Below, piece after piece: positions 8,683 to 15,655 of a stretch of 64,000 nt of DNA (positions within the stretch are counted from its first letter, which is position 1; each line of letters starts with the position of its first letter). Below the pieces are notes generated by a model. That model ran no database searches. It worked only from the letters and a program-made list of their open reading frames with translations, and was not told the DNA's origin. The position numbers were made by a program, and so were the translations under genes. This DNA is from Pseudomonas marginalis (GTDB lineage Bacteria > Pseudomonadota > Gammaproteobacteria > Pseudomonadales > Pseudomonadaceae), in the NCBI RefSeq assembly GCF_008692035.1, contig NZ_VTFG01000001.1, forward strand, positions 1,612,001-1,676,000, given 5' to 3'.

Positions 8683-9314
8683 AACTTCACCGTGGCCTGC
8701 ACGACGACGCCGAGGATGCGGCAATCAACGGTGAACAGCAGTTTCGGGTAGGTGGGGTTGAGCGGCACCAGGTAGAGCTGGCCGCTCTCTTCCAGCAACT
8801 GCCGGAAGGTCGCCTGGGTACTGCCGGCCCGTTGGGCGACTACCAATTTGCCGGGTTCGGCGGCGATGGCCGGATCCACCAGGATCATCATCCCTGCTGC
8901 GATGCTCGGGCCGCTGAGTGCGGTCATGGCGTCGCTCGTCACCGGCAGCCAGTAGGCGTCGCCCCGGGCGTGGTAATCCGTCAGTTCGAAGCGCGCGGCA
9001 CCATAGGCCGGGCGCTCTTCGCGGATTTCGCCCAGGCCTTTCCACTCGCTGACCGGGTAGCGAAAATACGCCGTGTACTGTCTTGCCGGGTCTACGACCT
9101 CGTCGGCCTTCTCACGCAGCTCCTGCACCACTTCCAGGTCGCCCAGCCCCAACTCTGCCAGCACCCGGTTCATATCCGCCAGGCTCGGCACGCGGCGCTT
9201 GTTGAGCCAGTGGCCAACGCCCCCCTGGGACATGCCCAAGCGTTCAGCCAACTCACCCTGGGTGACCTTGCGGTCTTTCATGTTGGCCTTGACCAACGCT
9301 ATCCATTTATCCAT
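8679..9314 (-). CDS. LexA/CI-like repressor with substituted peptidase residues
   Basis: A 211-residue protein with an N-terminal HTH of the XRE type (residues about 17-43, VTQGELAERLGMSQGGVGHW) and a C-terminal S24/LexA-like domain. In related Pseudomonas phage-type repressors (PrtR group) the domain reads GDSMT, with the serine nucleophile, and later ATFKKL, with the general-base lysine. Here these read SDAMT (Ala129) and ATFRQL (Arg171), so neither catalytic residue is present and RecA-stimulated self-cleavage should not occur. The remaining fold (GPSIAAGMMILVDP, LVPLNPTYP, CRILGVVV) is well kept. The start at 9312-9314 is the conserved MDKW. A longer in-frame start extends into the divergent promoter. 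A GATA-N5-TATC dyad at 9389-9401 could be its own operator. Targets are unknown. Confidence 0.85.
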   Translation of the reverse strand: MDKWIALVKANMKDRKVTQGELAERLGMSQGGVGHWLNKRRVPSLADMNRVLAELGLGDLEVVQELREKADEVVDPARQYTAYFRYPVSEWKGLGEIREERPAYGAARFELTDYHARGDAYWLPVTSDAMTALSGPSIAAGMMILVDPAIAAEPGKLVVAQRAGSTQATFRQLLEESGQLYLVPLNPTYPKLLFTVDCRILGVVVQATVKF

Positions 9315-9445
9315 GGCCGCCGACAATACGTCAGCCAGTTTCCAGGGCAATAAACAGTTTGTAGTAATCCATAAAACGACATAAATACGATACGTACTAT
9401 CATCGGGCATAAGGTTTTCGACACCCACCCAGAGTACCGCCCCTT

Positions 9446-9796
9446 ATGACGACGAGCCCGTATCCCCTGCCTGAAACACCCGAAAACGATGACGTGCAAG
9501 GCCTGCGCAGCAGCGGTGCTGCCCAGCGTGCCTTGGACTTCTACTTGAAAGAAAATATGTCAGCACCCGTCCCGGATGACAGCTTTTTCGCCATCAAGCC
9601 CGGCATCAGCCAGGAGGAAGCCCTGGTGCACGCCTCGGACCTGTTGCGCAGTGCCGCCGCCACGGCCTACGAATCAGCGAGCAGCCATCAGGGCAACCAG
9701 CGCGACCTGGCGTTTTCAGTGGTGTATTTGATTGATATGGCAAAGGCGATGGTCGAGCGGTCGTTGCGGGCACCGGAGGTTCGGGCGAACGGATAA
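9446..9796 (+). CDS. small Pseudomonas protein of the DUF6124/DUF3077 type
   Basis: A 116-residue acidic, soluble protein without signal peptide or membrane segment. The central FFAIKPGISQEEALVHASD stretch resembles the PGxxxEEALxxASxLL pattern shared by a large family of small Pseudomonas proteins of unknown function, usually annotated DUF3077 or DUF6124. It is divergent from the LexA-like repressor with 131 bases between them, so the repressor could control it. The ribosome site is weak, but the ATG is the only reasonable start. No function is proposed. Confidence 0.75.
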   Translation: MTTSPYPLPETPENDDVQGLRSSGAAQRALDFYLKENMSAPVPDDSFFAIKPGISQEEALVHASDLLRSAAATAYESASSHQGNQRDLAFSVVYLIDMAKAMVERSLRAPEVRANG

Positions 9797-9839
9797 CAGC
9801 CGCGAAGGAAAAATATTTCTATCCCACGGATAAAAACAT

Positions 9840-9868
9840 TTGACTTGCAAATGATAATGATTATTATT
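9840..9868 (+). promoter_or_regulatory. prrF promoter with overlapping Fur box
   Basis: TTGACT at 9840-9845 and TATTAT at 9862-9867, 16 bases apart, form a sigma70 promoter. The segment 9850-9868, AATGATAATGATTATTATT, closely fits the Fur box (GATAATGATAATCATTATC) and covers the spacer and -10. Transcription should therefore be repressed by Fur when iron is plentiful. Confidence 0.88.
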
Positions 9869-9874
9869 GGACCC

Positions 9875-9989
9875 AGCTGATCGCGAGATCAGTCGATAGA
9901 CCAAGGGACCTTAGGTCGGACTCTTGGAATATCTCCTCATCAGGCTAATCACGGTTTTTGACCCGGCTCTTTGGCCGGGTCTTTTTTTT
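9875..9989 (+). ncRNA. prrF: PrrF iron-responsive small RNA
   Basis: About 115 bases. The 5' hairpin is AGCTGATCGCGAGATCAGT. The central segment (9929-9952) includes CTCCTCATCAGGCTAATCAC, the conserved antisense region by which PrrF RNAs pair with sodB, sdh, acn and other iron-protein mRNAs. A GACCCGGC/GCCGGGTC stem followed by eight T residues ends it. With the Fur box this matches the PrrF1/PrrF2 family, the Pseudomonas functional analogue of RyhB. Only one copy is in the window, unlike the tandem arrangement in P. aeruginosa. Which paralogue it is cannot be decided here. Confidence 0.92.
9960..9989 (+). terminator. intrinsic terminator of PrrF
   Basis: An 8-base perfect stem, GACCCGGC (9960-9967) with GCCGGGTC (9974-9981), is followed by eight T residues at 9982-9989. 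The 270 bases from here to the next gene contain no gene that I can support. Confidence 0.93.
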
Positions 9990-10260
9990 GCCAGTTTCCC
10001 TGGCATGGCTTCAGGCTAATGAAGACTGTGTGTTGCTTGATGGCGCGCATAGTAGCAAAAGACCATCGCCAAAAGAAAGCCAGTCCAGTGCTCCAGCGCA
10101 CATCTCTGCGAAATAGCGCTTGAGAATCAATCTCATAGATTCTAAGCTGCGGCGGCGTCACGGACGACGCCCCCCTCCCCCGCAACAATTTTGCATCCAG
10201 GCTTTACCAGACTCCTGTGTAATATAGCCGCCACAACACTCATATTCAGGCAACCAGACT

Positions 10261-11412
10261 ATGACCGTGGCCTTGACCTCCATCAAGATCAGCACCGACT
10301 TCGACAGTGGCAATATCCAGGTGCTCGACGCCAGCGACGCCTACCAGTTGCTGCTGGCCATCCAGCCCGATACCCGCAGCCACCATTACCAATGGTTCCA
10401 CTTCAAAGCCGAAGGCATGCACGTGGGTCACACCCATAATTTTCGCCTGAGCAACGCCGGTGGTTCTTCGTATAAGCACGCCTGGAGCGGCTACAACGCT
10501 GTCGCGTCTTATGATCACGTCAACTGGTTCCGAGTCCCTACCCGCTTCGACGGCGAGATCCTGCACATCAGCCTCGAAACCCGTGAGAAACATGCCTGGT
10601 TGGCCTACTTCGAGCCCTACAGCCGCGAACGCCACGACTGGCTGATCGACCAGGCCCTGAAGTACGCCGGCACCCAACTGCTGGCCACCGGCAAAAGTGT
10701 CGAGGGCCGCGATATCCAACTGTTGCGACGTGGCAAAGGCGGCGAAGGCCGGCGCAATGTCTGGATCATTGCCCAGCAGCACCCCGGCGAGCACATGGCC
10801 GAATGGTTCATGGAGGGCATCATCGAACGCCTGCAACAGGATGGCGATGCCGAGATGAAAAAGCTCCTGGCCGTTGCCGACCTGTACCTGGTGCCGAACA
10901 TGAACCCCGACGGCGCCTTCCACGGTCACCTGCGCACCAACGCCATGGGCCAGGACCTCAATCGCGCCTGGCAAAGCGCCAGCCAGGAGATCAGCCCGGA
11001 AGTCCTGTTCGTGCAACAGCAAATGCAGCAATACGGTGTCGACCTGTTCCTCGACATCCACGGCGACGAAGAAATCCCCTACGTGTTTACCGCTGCCTGC
11101 GAAGGCAACCCCGGCTACACCCCGCGTATCGAAGCGCTGGAAAAACGCTTCCGCAGCCATTTGAGTTCGCTGACCCGTGACTTCCAAACCACCCACGGCT
11201 ACACCCGCGACTTGCCGGGCGAAGCCAATATGACCCTGGCCTGCAATGCCGTCGGCGAGCAGTACGACTGCCTGTCCCTGACCCTGGAAATGCCGTTCAA
11301 GGACAACGACGACGCCCCCAATCCGAAAACAGGTTGGTCAGGCGAACGCTCCAAACAGCTGGCCAAGGACGTCTTGAGCAGCGTGGCCGATATCGTCACG
11401 GTCCTGCGCTAA
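10261..11412 (+). CDS. M14-family zinc carboxypeptidase (cytosolic, CCP-like)
   Basis: A 383-residue metallocarboxypeptidase. The zinc site is complete: His174 and Glu177 in QQHPGEHMAEW and His267 in FLDIHGDEE. The catalytic glutamate is Glu343 in TLEMPFKD. The N-terminal 120 residues form the beta-rich domain typical of cytosolic carboxypeptidase (CCP/AGBL-like, M14B/D) proteins, and there is no signal peptide. Bacterial members of this group remove C-terminal residues from peptides or side chains, but the substrate here is unknown. A TGAGAATCAATCTCATA dyad at 10121-10137 lies in the leader. An AGG ribosome site sits 9 bases before the ATG. Confidence 0.9.
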   Translation: MTVALTSIKISTDFDSGNIQVLDASDAYQLLLAIQPDTRSHHYQWFHFKAEGMHVGHTHNFRLSNAGGSSYKHAWSGYNAVASYDHVNWFRVPTRFDGEILHISLETREKHAWLAYFEPYSRERHDWLIDQALKYAGTQLLATGKSVEGRDIQLLRRGKGGEGRRNVWIIAQQHPGEHMAEWFMEGIIERLQQDGDAEMKKLLAVADLYLVPNMNPDGAFHGHLRTNAMGQDLNRAWQSASQEISPEVLFVQQQMQQYGVDLFLDIHGDEEIPYVFTAACEGNPGYTPRIEALEKRFRSHLSSLTRDFQTTHGYTRDLPGEANMTLACNAVGEQYDCLSLTLEMPFKDNDDAPNPKTGWSGERSKQLAKDVLSSVADIVTVLR

Positions 11413-11430
11413 CGCCCCTGGCCCCCGGCA

Positions 11431-11970
11431 TCAGTCCTTGGTGCCGGTCATGCTCTGCAGCACACCATCGCGCCGAATCAACCCATGGAACAGCGCCGCC
11501 GCCAGGTGCAGCAGTACCGTCAGGAACAGCAGGTAGGCCAGATACCCATGGGCCTTGCGCAATAGCGCAAACAGCGGTGCATCCGCCGCCACCAGCGCCG
11601 GCAACTGCACCGAACTGCTGAGCATCACCGGGTCGCCCGCCGCCGAAATCATCGCCCAGCCCAGCAGCGGCAACACCAGCATCAACCCATACAAGACCAG
11701 ATGGGACGCCTTGGCTGCCAGCACCTGCCACAACGGCAAGTCAGACGGCAACGGCGGCTGGCGGGTGGAGAAGCGCACCGCCAGGCGCACGATCACCAGC
11801 ACCAGGATCGCGATCCCCAGCGGCTTGTGCAGGTGGATCAACCACTCATGCCGCTCCGACACTGACGCCGCCAGGCCTGCGCCGATAAACAACATGGCGA
11901 TGACCATCAGCGCCATCAACCAGTGCAGCAGGCGCGCCAGGGGTGCAAAAAACCGCGGTTGAGCATTCAT
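11431..11970 (-). CDS. cytochrome b561 (SrpA-linked)
   Basis: A 179-residue membrane cytochrome b with four transmembrane segments (about residues 13-33, 45-65, 88-108 and 143-163) and conserved histidines in LLHWLM, HLHKPLGI and the last helices for two b hemes. Such proteins pass electrons from the quinol pool to periplasmic partners. The gene's ATG overlaps the stop of the upstream catalase gene by four bases, so the two products are made together and probably act together. A second, unlinked b561 lies at 20891-21448. Confidence 0.9.
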   Translation of the reverse strand: MNAQPRFFAPLARLLHWLMALMVIAMLFIGAGLAASVSERHEWLIHLHKPLGIAILVLVIVRLAVRFSTRQPPLPSDLPLWQVLAAKASHLVLYGLMLVLPLLGWAMISAAGDPVMLSSSVQLPALVAADAPLFALLRKAHGYLAYLLFLTVLLHLAAALFHGLIRRDGVLQSMTGTKD

Positions 11971-13049
11971 GGCTTCGACTCCGCTGGGGCACTGTGCAAG
12001 GGGCTGACTTCACCGGCACGGCGCAGGTACGAACTGGCATACGCCGCCGAACGTGCAGCCAGCAGCGGATCATTGGAGGCTTCGATGCCGCTGGGCAAAA
12101 TCAACGGATCGAAATTAATGTCGCGACAATCGCCGTCGGCCTGGGGCTGGCTGCTTTGCAGCACCAGGGTGCCGGCATTCAGCACCTTGTGCTCACCGCT
12201 CCAGGGTTTGCTCGCATCATCCAGCGGGTCGCCGGGGTTGGCCAGGGTCATGTTCAATTGCCAACGCAACGGCCCTGAGGCCAGGCGTTGCACCAGGTCT
12301 TTCTCCAGAAAGTCGGCGCCCGCTGGTGCGGTCTCCCCCGCTGCATCCTGAATCTGGGGCACTACGCCCCAGCGCACGGCCTGGCGCTTGCCCTCGGCAC
12401 TCACCAGGTAAAACGCGTTGATACCGTTATAGGTTTCGGTCGCATAACTGGCCGATGGCCTGGCCGTCTTGACCCACGCCAGGAATGGCGCCGCCTCAGG
12501 GTGTGCGGCAAAAAACGCCGACATATTCGCCGGGTTCGGTTTGCCGGTGGCCGGGTCCGGCGCGCCGGCCTTGAGCATCTGGTAGAACGCCTCGGGCGTG
12601 CCCACCGGGAACACCGGCATGCTGTTCATGCCGGTGCGCCATTGCTGGCCATTAGCCAGACTGAACTGCACGGCAAAGCTGCGGATCGGCACACTGCTGT
12701 CCGGCGCATAGGGGTTGCCGCTGGGCAGGGCGAAGCGGCCGATCAATGGGGTCCTGGCCGCGCTGAACACCTGGGCGCGGGAGTAGGCACGCGCCTCGGC
12801 ACTGCTTTCGAAATACCCGGCCACGCACACGCCCTTGGCATGGTTACGCCGGAATCCCGGGTGCACGCCGTTGTTGGTTTCCAGGGCATTGACCAGGGTT
12901 TTCGGACGCAGGCGTTGTGGGTCGAGGCTGCCGTTGACGTAGGCAAATGCCCCGGCCATAACCGCAACCACGGCGCCAATTCCCGCGAGTCGTGCGATCA
13001 GGCTCGCCGTGCTTAACGGGGGACGTGGCGGTGATGAGTGATCTACCAT
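11967..13049 (-). CDS. srpA: SrpA-type catalase-family peroxidase, membrane-anchored
   Basis: A 360-residue heme protein of the small catalase family (SrpA, about 300-360 residues rather than about 500). The distal histidine lies in HPGFRRNHAKGVC. The conserved IRSFAVQF and MNSMPVFPV segments follow. The proximal heme tyrosine is probably in AARSAAYASSYLRR near the C-terminus. One hydrophobic helix at about residues 17-41 acts as signal anchor, so the enzyme should face the periplasm and remove peroxide, with cytochrome b561 from the next gene as possible electron donor. The promoter upstream is of ECF type and matches that of the divergent sigma gene. Confidence 0.9.
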   Translation of the reverse strand: MVDHSSPPRPPLSTASLIARLAGIGAVVAVMAGAFAYVNGSLDPQRLRPKTLVNALETNNGVHPGFRRNHAKGVCVAGYFESSAEARAYSRAQVFSAARTPLIGRFALPSGNPYAPDSSVPIRSFAVQFSLANGQQWRTGMNSMPVFPVGTPEAFYQMLKAGAPDPATGKPNPANMSAFFAAHPEAAPFLAWVKTARPSASYATETYNGINAFYLVSAEGKRQAVRWGVVPQIQDAAGETAPAGADFLEKDLVQRLASGPLRWQLNMTLANPGDPLDDASKPWSGEHKVLNAGTLVLQSSQPQADGDCRDINFDPLILPSGIEASNDPLLAARSAAYASSYLRRAGEVSPLHSAPAESKP

Positions 13050-13103
13050 GAACAGACTCCAGGGCCTGAAGGCCTTTGGGGGTAACCATAAGGTCGGAGC
13101 ATT

Positions 13104-13130
13104 AAGACGAACGCCGATCCGCTCTATTCC
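13104..13130 (-). promoter_or_regulatory. ECF-type promoter of the srpA-cytochrome b561 operon
   Basis: On the minus strand GGAATA (13125-13130) and CGTCTT (13104-13109) are separated by 15 bases. The same hexamers and spacing occur on the plus strand before the sigma factor gene. GGAATA/CGTC is the usual ECF promoter architecture. Confidence 0.75.
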
Positions 13131-13158
13131 CAGGCCCTGGATTTATTTTCCACGGCCG

Positions 13159-13185
13159 GGAATAACCGTTCACGCCGGACGTCTC
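13159..13185 (+). promoter_or_regulatory. ECF-type promoter of the sigma/anti-sigma operon
   Basis: GGAATA at 13159-13164 and CGTCTC at 13180-13185 are 15 bases apart, giving a start about 30 bases before the sigma gene. It matches the divergent srpA promoter, which suggests that the sigma factor drives both its own operon and srpA. Confidence 0.78.
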
Positions 13186-13218
13186 TCTAGTCCCAGCGTA
13201 GTGACCAGCCAGACACCC

Positions 13219-13725
13219 ATGCATGAACTCGACGAACCGTTACGTGAACTCATCCCCAGGCTGCGGCGTTTCGCTGTGTCCCTGACCCGTAACGCCAGCA
13301 GTGCCGACGACCTGGTGCAGGCGACCCTGGAGCGGGCGATCACCCGTTGGGCCGACAAGCGCATCGAGGGCGACCTGCGCGCCTGGCTGTTCTCGATCCT
13401 CTACCGGCAGTTCCTCGATGCCCACCGCCGCACCCGGCGCTATGCACGCATGCTGGAATTCTTTACCGGCCGCGATGACGCGCAGCCGTCGGTGGAGCGC
13501 ACCGTCATCGCCCAGGCGACCCTGCAAGCCTTCGACCAACTCAACACCGAACAACGCGCACTGCTGTTGTGGGTGTCGGTGGAGGGCTTGAGCTACAAGG
13601 AAGTCGCGCAAATACTCGAGGTGCCGATCGGCACCGTGATGTCGCGCCTGTCCCGGGCGCGCCAAGCGTTGCGTCAACTCAGCGATGGCGACATCGCCAG
13701 CCCTTCCCTGCGGATACTCAAATGA
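13219..13725 (+). CDS. ECF sigma factor
   Basis: A 168-residue RNA polymerase sigma factor of the extracytoplasmic-function type. Region 2 is seen in LVQATLERA and LRAWLFSILYRQFLDAHRRTRR. Region 4 is seen in LSYKEVAQILEVPIGTVMSRLSRARQAL, split as the SYKEVAQILE and IGTVMSRLSRAR helices. The ATG at 13219 is preferred for its match to family length. GTG at 13201 would add six residues, and longer versions would start before the promoter. It ends in ATGA overlap with the anti-sigma gene. It probably recognises the twin GGAATA-N15-CGTCTY promoters here and controls the catalase/b561 operon. Confidence 0.92.
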   Translation: MHELDEPLRELIPRLRRFAVSLTRNASSADDLVQATLERAITRWADKRIEGDLRAWLFSILYRQFLDAHRRTRRYARMLEFFTGRDDAQPSVERTVIAQATLQAFDQLNTEQRALLLWVSVEGLSYKEVAQILEVPIGTVMSRLSRARQALRQLSDGDIASPSLRILK

Positions 13726-14459
13726 TCAGCCTGCCCCCCAGCGAACGCGACCTGCATGCCTACGTCGATCACCAACTCCTGGACAGTGATCGCCGTGTGC
13801 TCGAAACCTACCTGGCCGCCCACCCCGAGGTCGCGGCCCAAGTGCAGGCGTGGCAGCAGGACGCGCAATTGCTGCGCGCGTCCTTGAGCGGCGCCCTGCA
13901 ACAACCGGCCAACCCGGCGCTGGACCCGGCACTGATTCGCCAGCGCCTCAAGCACCAGACGCGCCGCCGCTTTGCCACCGCCGCAGTGCTGCTGATGGCC
14001 GTCAGCCTCGGTGGCCTCGGCGGCTGGCAGGCCCGTGAAGCCACGCAACCGCCGCTGCTGCCGATGGCCGATGCGATGCAAGCGTTCCGCCTGTTTGCCC
14101 AGGAGGGCATCATGCCCGCCGACTACAACGGCCAGGACCGCGGCACGATGCAGGCGTGGCTCGACCGCTACTTCAATCAAGCCCATCGCCTGCCGGACTT
14201 GAGCCAGGCGGGCTTCACGCCCGTCAGCGGACGACTGCTCACCACCGATCAAGGCGCCGCCGCCATGGTGCTGTACCAGGACGCACAAGGTCGGCGCATC
14301 AGCTTCTACATCCGCCCACCGGGCCCGGACAACGGTTTCCTGCCCCGTGGCGAGCGCACGGCGGATGGACTGCAAGCGCAATACTGGTCCGGCGGCGGCT
14401 ACAACTATGCGGTGGTCAGCCCGGCCGGCCAGCCGACGCCACCCCTGCAGCCGTTCTAG
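13722..14459 (+). CDS. membrane anti-sigma factor
   Basis: A 245-residue protein whose start overlaps the sigma gene stop. The N-terminal 50 residues (SERDLHAYVDHQLLDSDRR) resemble anti-sigma domains. There is no HxxxCxxC zinc motif, so it is not a ZAS-type sensor. One transmembrane segment lies at about residues 86-108 (ATAAVLLMAVSLGGLGGW), followed by a periplasmic domain of about 135 residues with FYIRPPGPD and QYWSGGGYNYAVV segments. The likely role is to hold the ECF sigma factor until a periplasmic signal, perhaps peroxide, releases it. Confidence 0.88.
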   Translation: MISLPPSERDLHAYVDHQLLDSDRRVLETYLAAHPEVAAQVQAWQQDAQLLRASLSGALQQPANPALDPALIRQRLKHQTRRRFATAAVLLMAVSLGGLGGWQAREATQPPLLPMADAMQAFRLFAQEGIMPADYNGQDRGTMQAWLDRYFNQAHRLPDLSQAGFTPVSGRLLTTDQGAAAMVLYQDAQGRRISFYIRPPGPDNGFLPRGERTADGLQAQYWSGGGYNYAVVSPAGQPTPPLQPF

Positions 14460-14521
14460 ATTGGTCAAATCGCCATCGGCGCCCTAAAGTAAGCGACCAC
14501 CGCATTACAGAGTGACTCGCA

Positions 14522-15616
14522 TTGGCCGTGCTCCCCCTTATCCGTCGTTTGCTCGGTAAAAAAACCGACACACTGGACGACACGCCCATCCAGACGTTCT
14601 TTCAGGACAAAGCCCGGCAACAGGGTTACACCCTCAGTGCTGGTCAAGCCCAGGCCATCACCGCGATGGCGCGCCAGACCCGGCACCTGCTCGCCAGCCA
14701 GCCGACCCGCAGCCTGTACCTGCACGGCCCGGTGGGGCGCGGCAAAAGCTGGCTGCTGGACGGTTTCTTCCAGGCGCTGCCCATCGCCGAGAAACAACGG
14801 GTGCATTTCCATGAGTTTTTCGCCCGACTGCACCGCGGTATGTTCACGCACCAGGCGACGGACGATGCCTTGGCCATGACCCTGGACGAGTTGCTCGACG
14901 GCTGCCGTGTGCTGTGTTTCGACGAGTTCCACGTGCACGACATCGGCGATGCCATGCTGATTACCCGGCTGTTCAAGGCCCTGTTCCAGCGTGGCGTGTG
15001 GGTGCTGGTCACCTCCAACTATCCACCCGAAGGGCTGTTGCCCAACCCGCTGTACCACGAGCGTTTCAAGCCGGTGATCGACTTGATTGCCGCGCGTATG
15101 GACGTGCTGGAAGTCAGTTCGCCCGAGGACTTTCGCAGCCTGCCCCAGGCCCATGCCGTGCAGCGCTTTACCACCGGCTGTTACCTGTGGCCTGGCACGC
15201 AGGCCCAGCGTGCGGCGCTCGGCCTGCCTGTCAGCGGCGGCCCGACGCAGACGCTGACGGTGGGCAACCGCACATTGATCTGCCGCCAGCATCATGCACG
15301 CACCATCGTATTCACCTTCAACGACCTGTGCGAACAGCTGACGGCGGTGATGGACTACCTGTTGCTGTGCGAGGCGTTCGATCACTGGGTCATCGACGGA
15401 CTGCCCCGCCTGGCAGACTGCCCGATCGCCGTGCAGCAACGTTTTATCAACCTGGTGGACGTGCTTTACGACAAGGACAAGCACCTGATCCTGATCGGCG
15501 AACAACCGCTGGCACAGGCCATGAGCGGCCAGGCCATCGACCTGGCGCGCACCGCCAGCCGCCTGAACCAATTGCAACAGGCCGACCCGCAACGGGCGTG
15601 CGACCCGGTATCATGA
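14522..15616 (+). CDS. ZapE/AFG1-like ATPase
   Basis: A 364-residue P-loop ATPase of the AFG1/ZapE family. Walker A is GPVGRGKS (residues 69-76), Walker B is RVLCFDEFHVHD (Asp134, Glu135) and sensor residues lie in VLVTSNYPPEGL. ZapE in E. coli is a Z-ring-associated ATPase. Pseudomonads usually carry the main zapE elsewhere, so this is probably a paralogue and I give no symbol. The apparent start is TTG at 14522. GTG at 14528 is a possible alternative, and both have weak ribosome sites. The next gene, an LRR kinase, begins 39 bases after its stop and may be cotranscribed. Confidence 0.85.
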   Translation: MAVLPLIRRLLGKKTDTLDDTPIQTFFQDKARQQGYTLSAGQAQAITAMARQTRHLLASQPTRSLYLHGPVGRGKSWLLDGFFQALPIAEKQRVHFHEFFARLHRGMFTHQATDDALAMTLDELLDGCRVLCFDEFHVHDIGDAMLITRLFKALFQRGVWVLVTSNYPPEGLLPNPLYHERFKPVIDLIAARMDVLEVSSPEDFRSLPQAHAVQRFTTGCYLWPGTQAQRAALGLPVSGGPTQTLTVGNRTLICRQHHARTIVFTFNDLCEQLTAVMDYLLLCEAFDHWVIDGLPRLADCPIAVQQRFINLVDVLYDKDKHLILIGEQPLAQAMSGQAIDLARTASRLNQLQQADPQRACDPVS

Positions 15617-15655
15617 GCGCCTTTTACGCCCCCTTGCCGAGTGACCGCGCCGTTC

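Noticed and set aside
8679..9796. The LexA-like repressor and the adjacent small gene considered as a prophage remnant or toxin-antitoxin pair
   Set aside because: No integrase, structural or lysis genes or attachment-site repeats are present, and the small protein resembles a chromosomal Pseudomonas family rather than a toxin.
10121..10137. TGAGAATCAATCTCATA dyad before the carboxypeptidase gene, first read as a second Fur box
   Set aside because: It matches the Fur consensus much less well than the prrF box and the following gene has no iron link. Left only as a note in that gene's entry.
9949..10188. A 79-codon minus-strand frame downstream of prrF
   Set aside because: It runs through the PrrF terminator, has biased composition and no ribosome site. 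Treated as noncoding.
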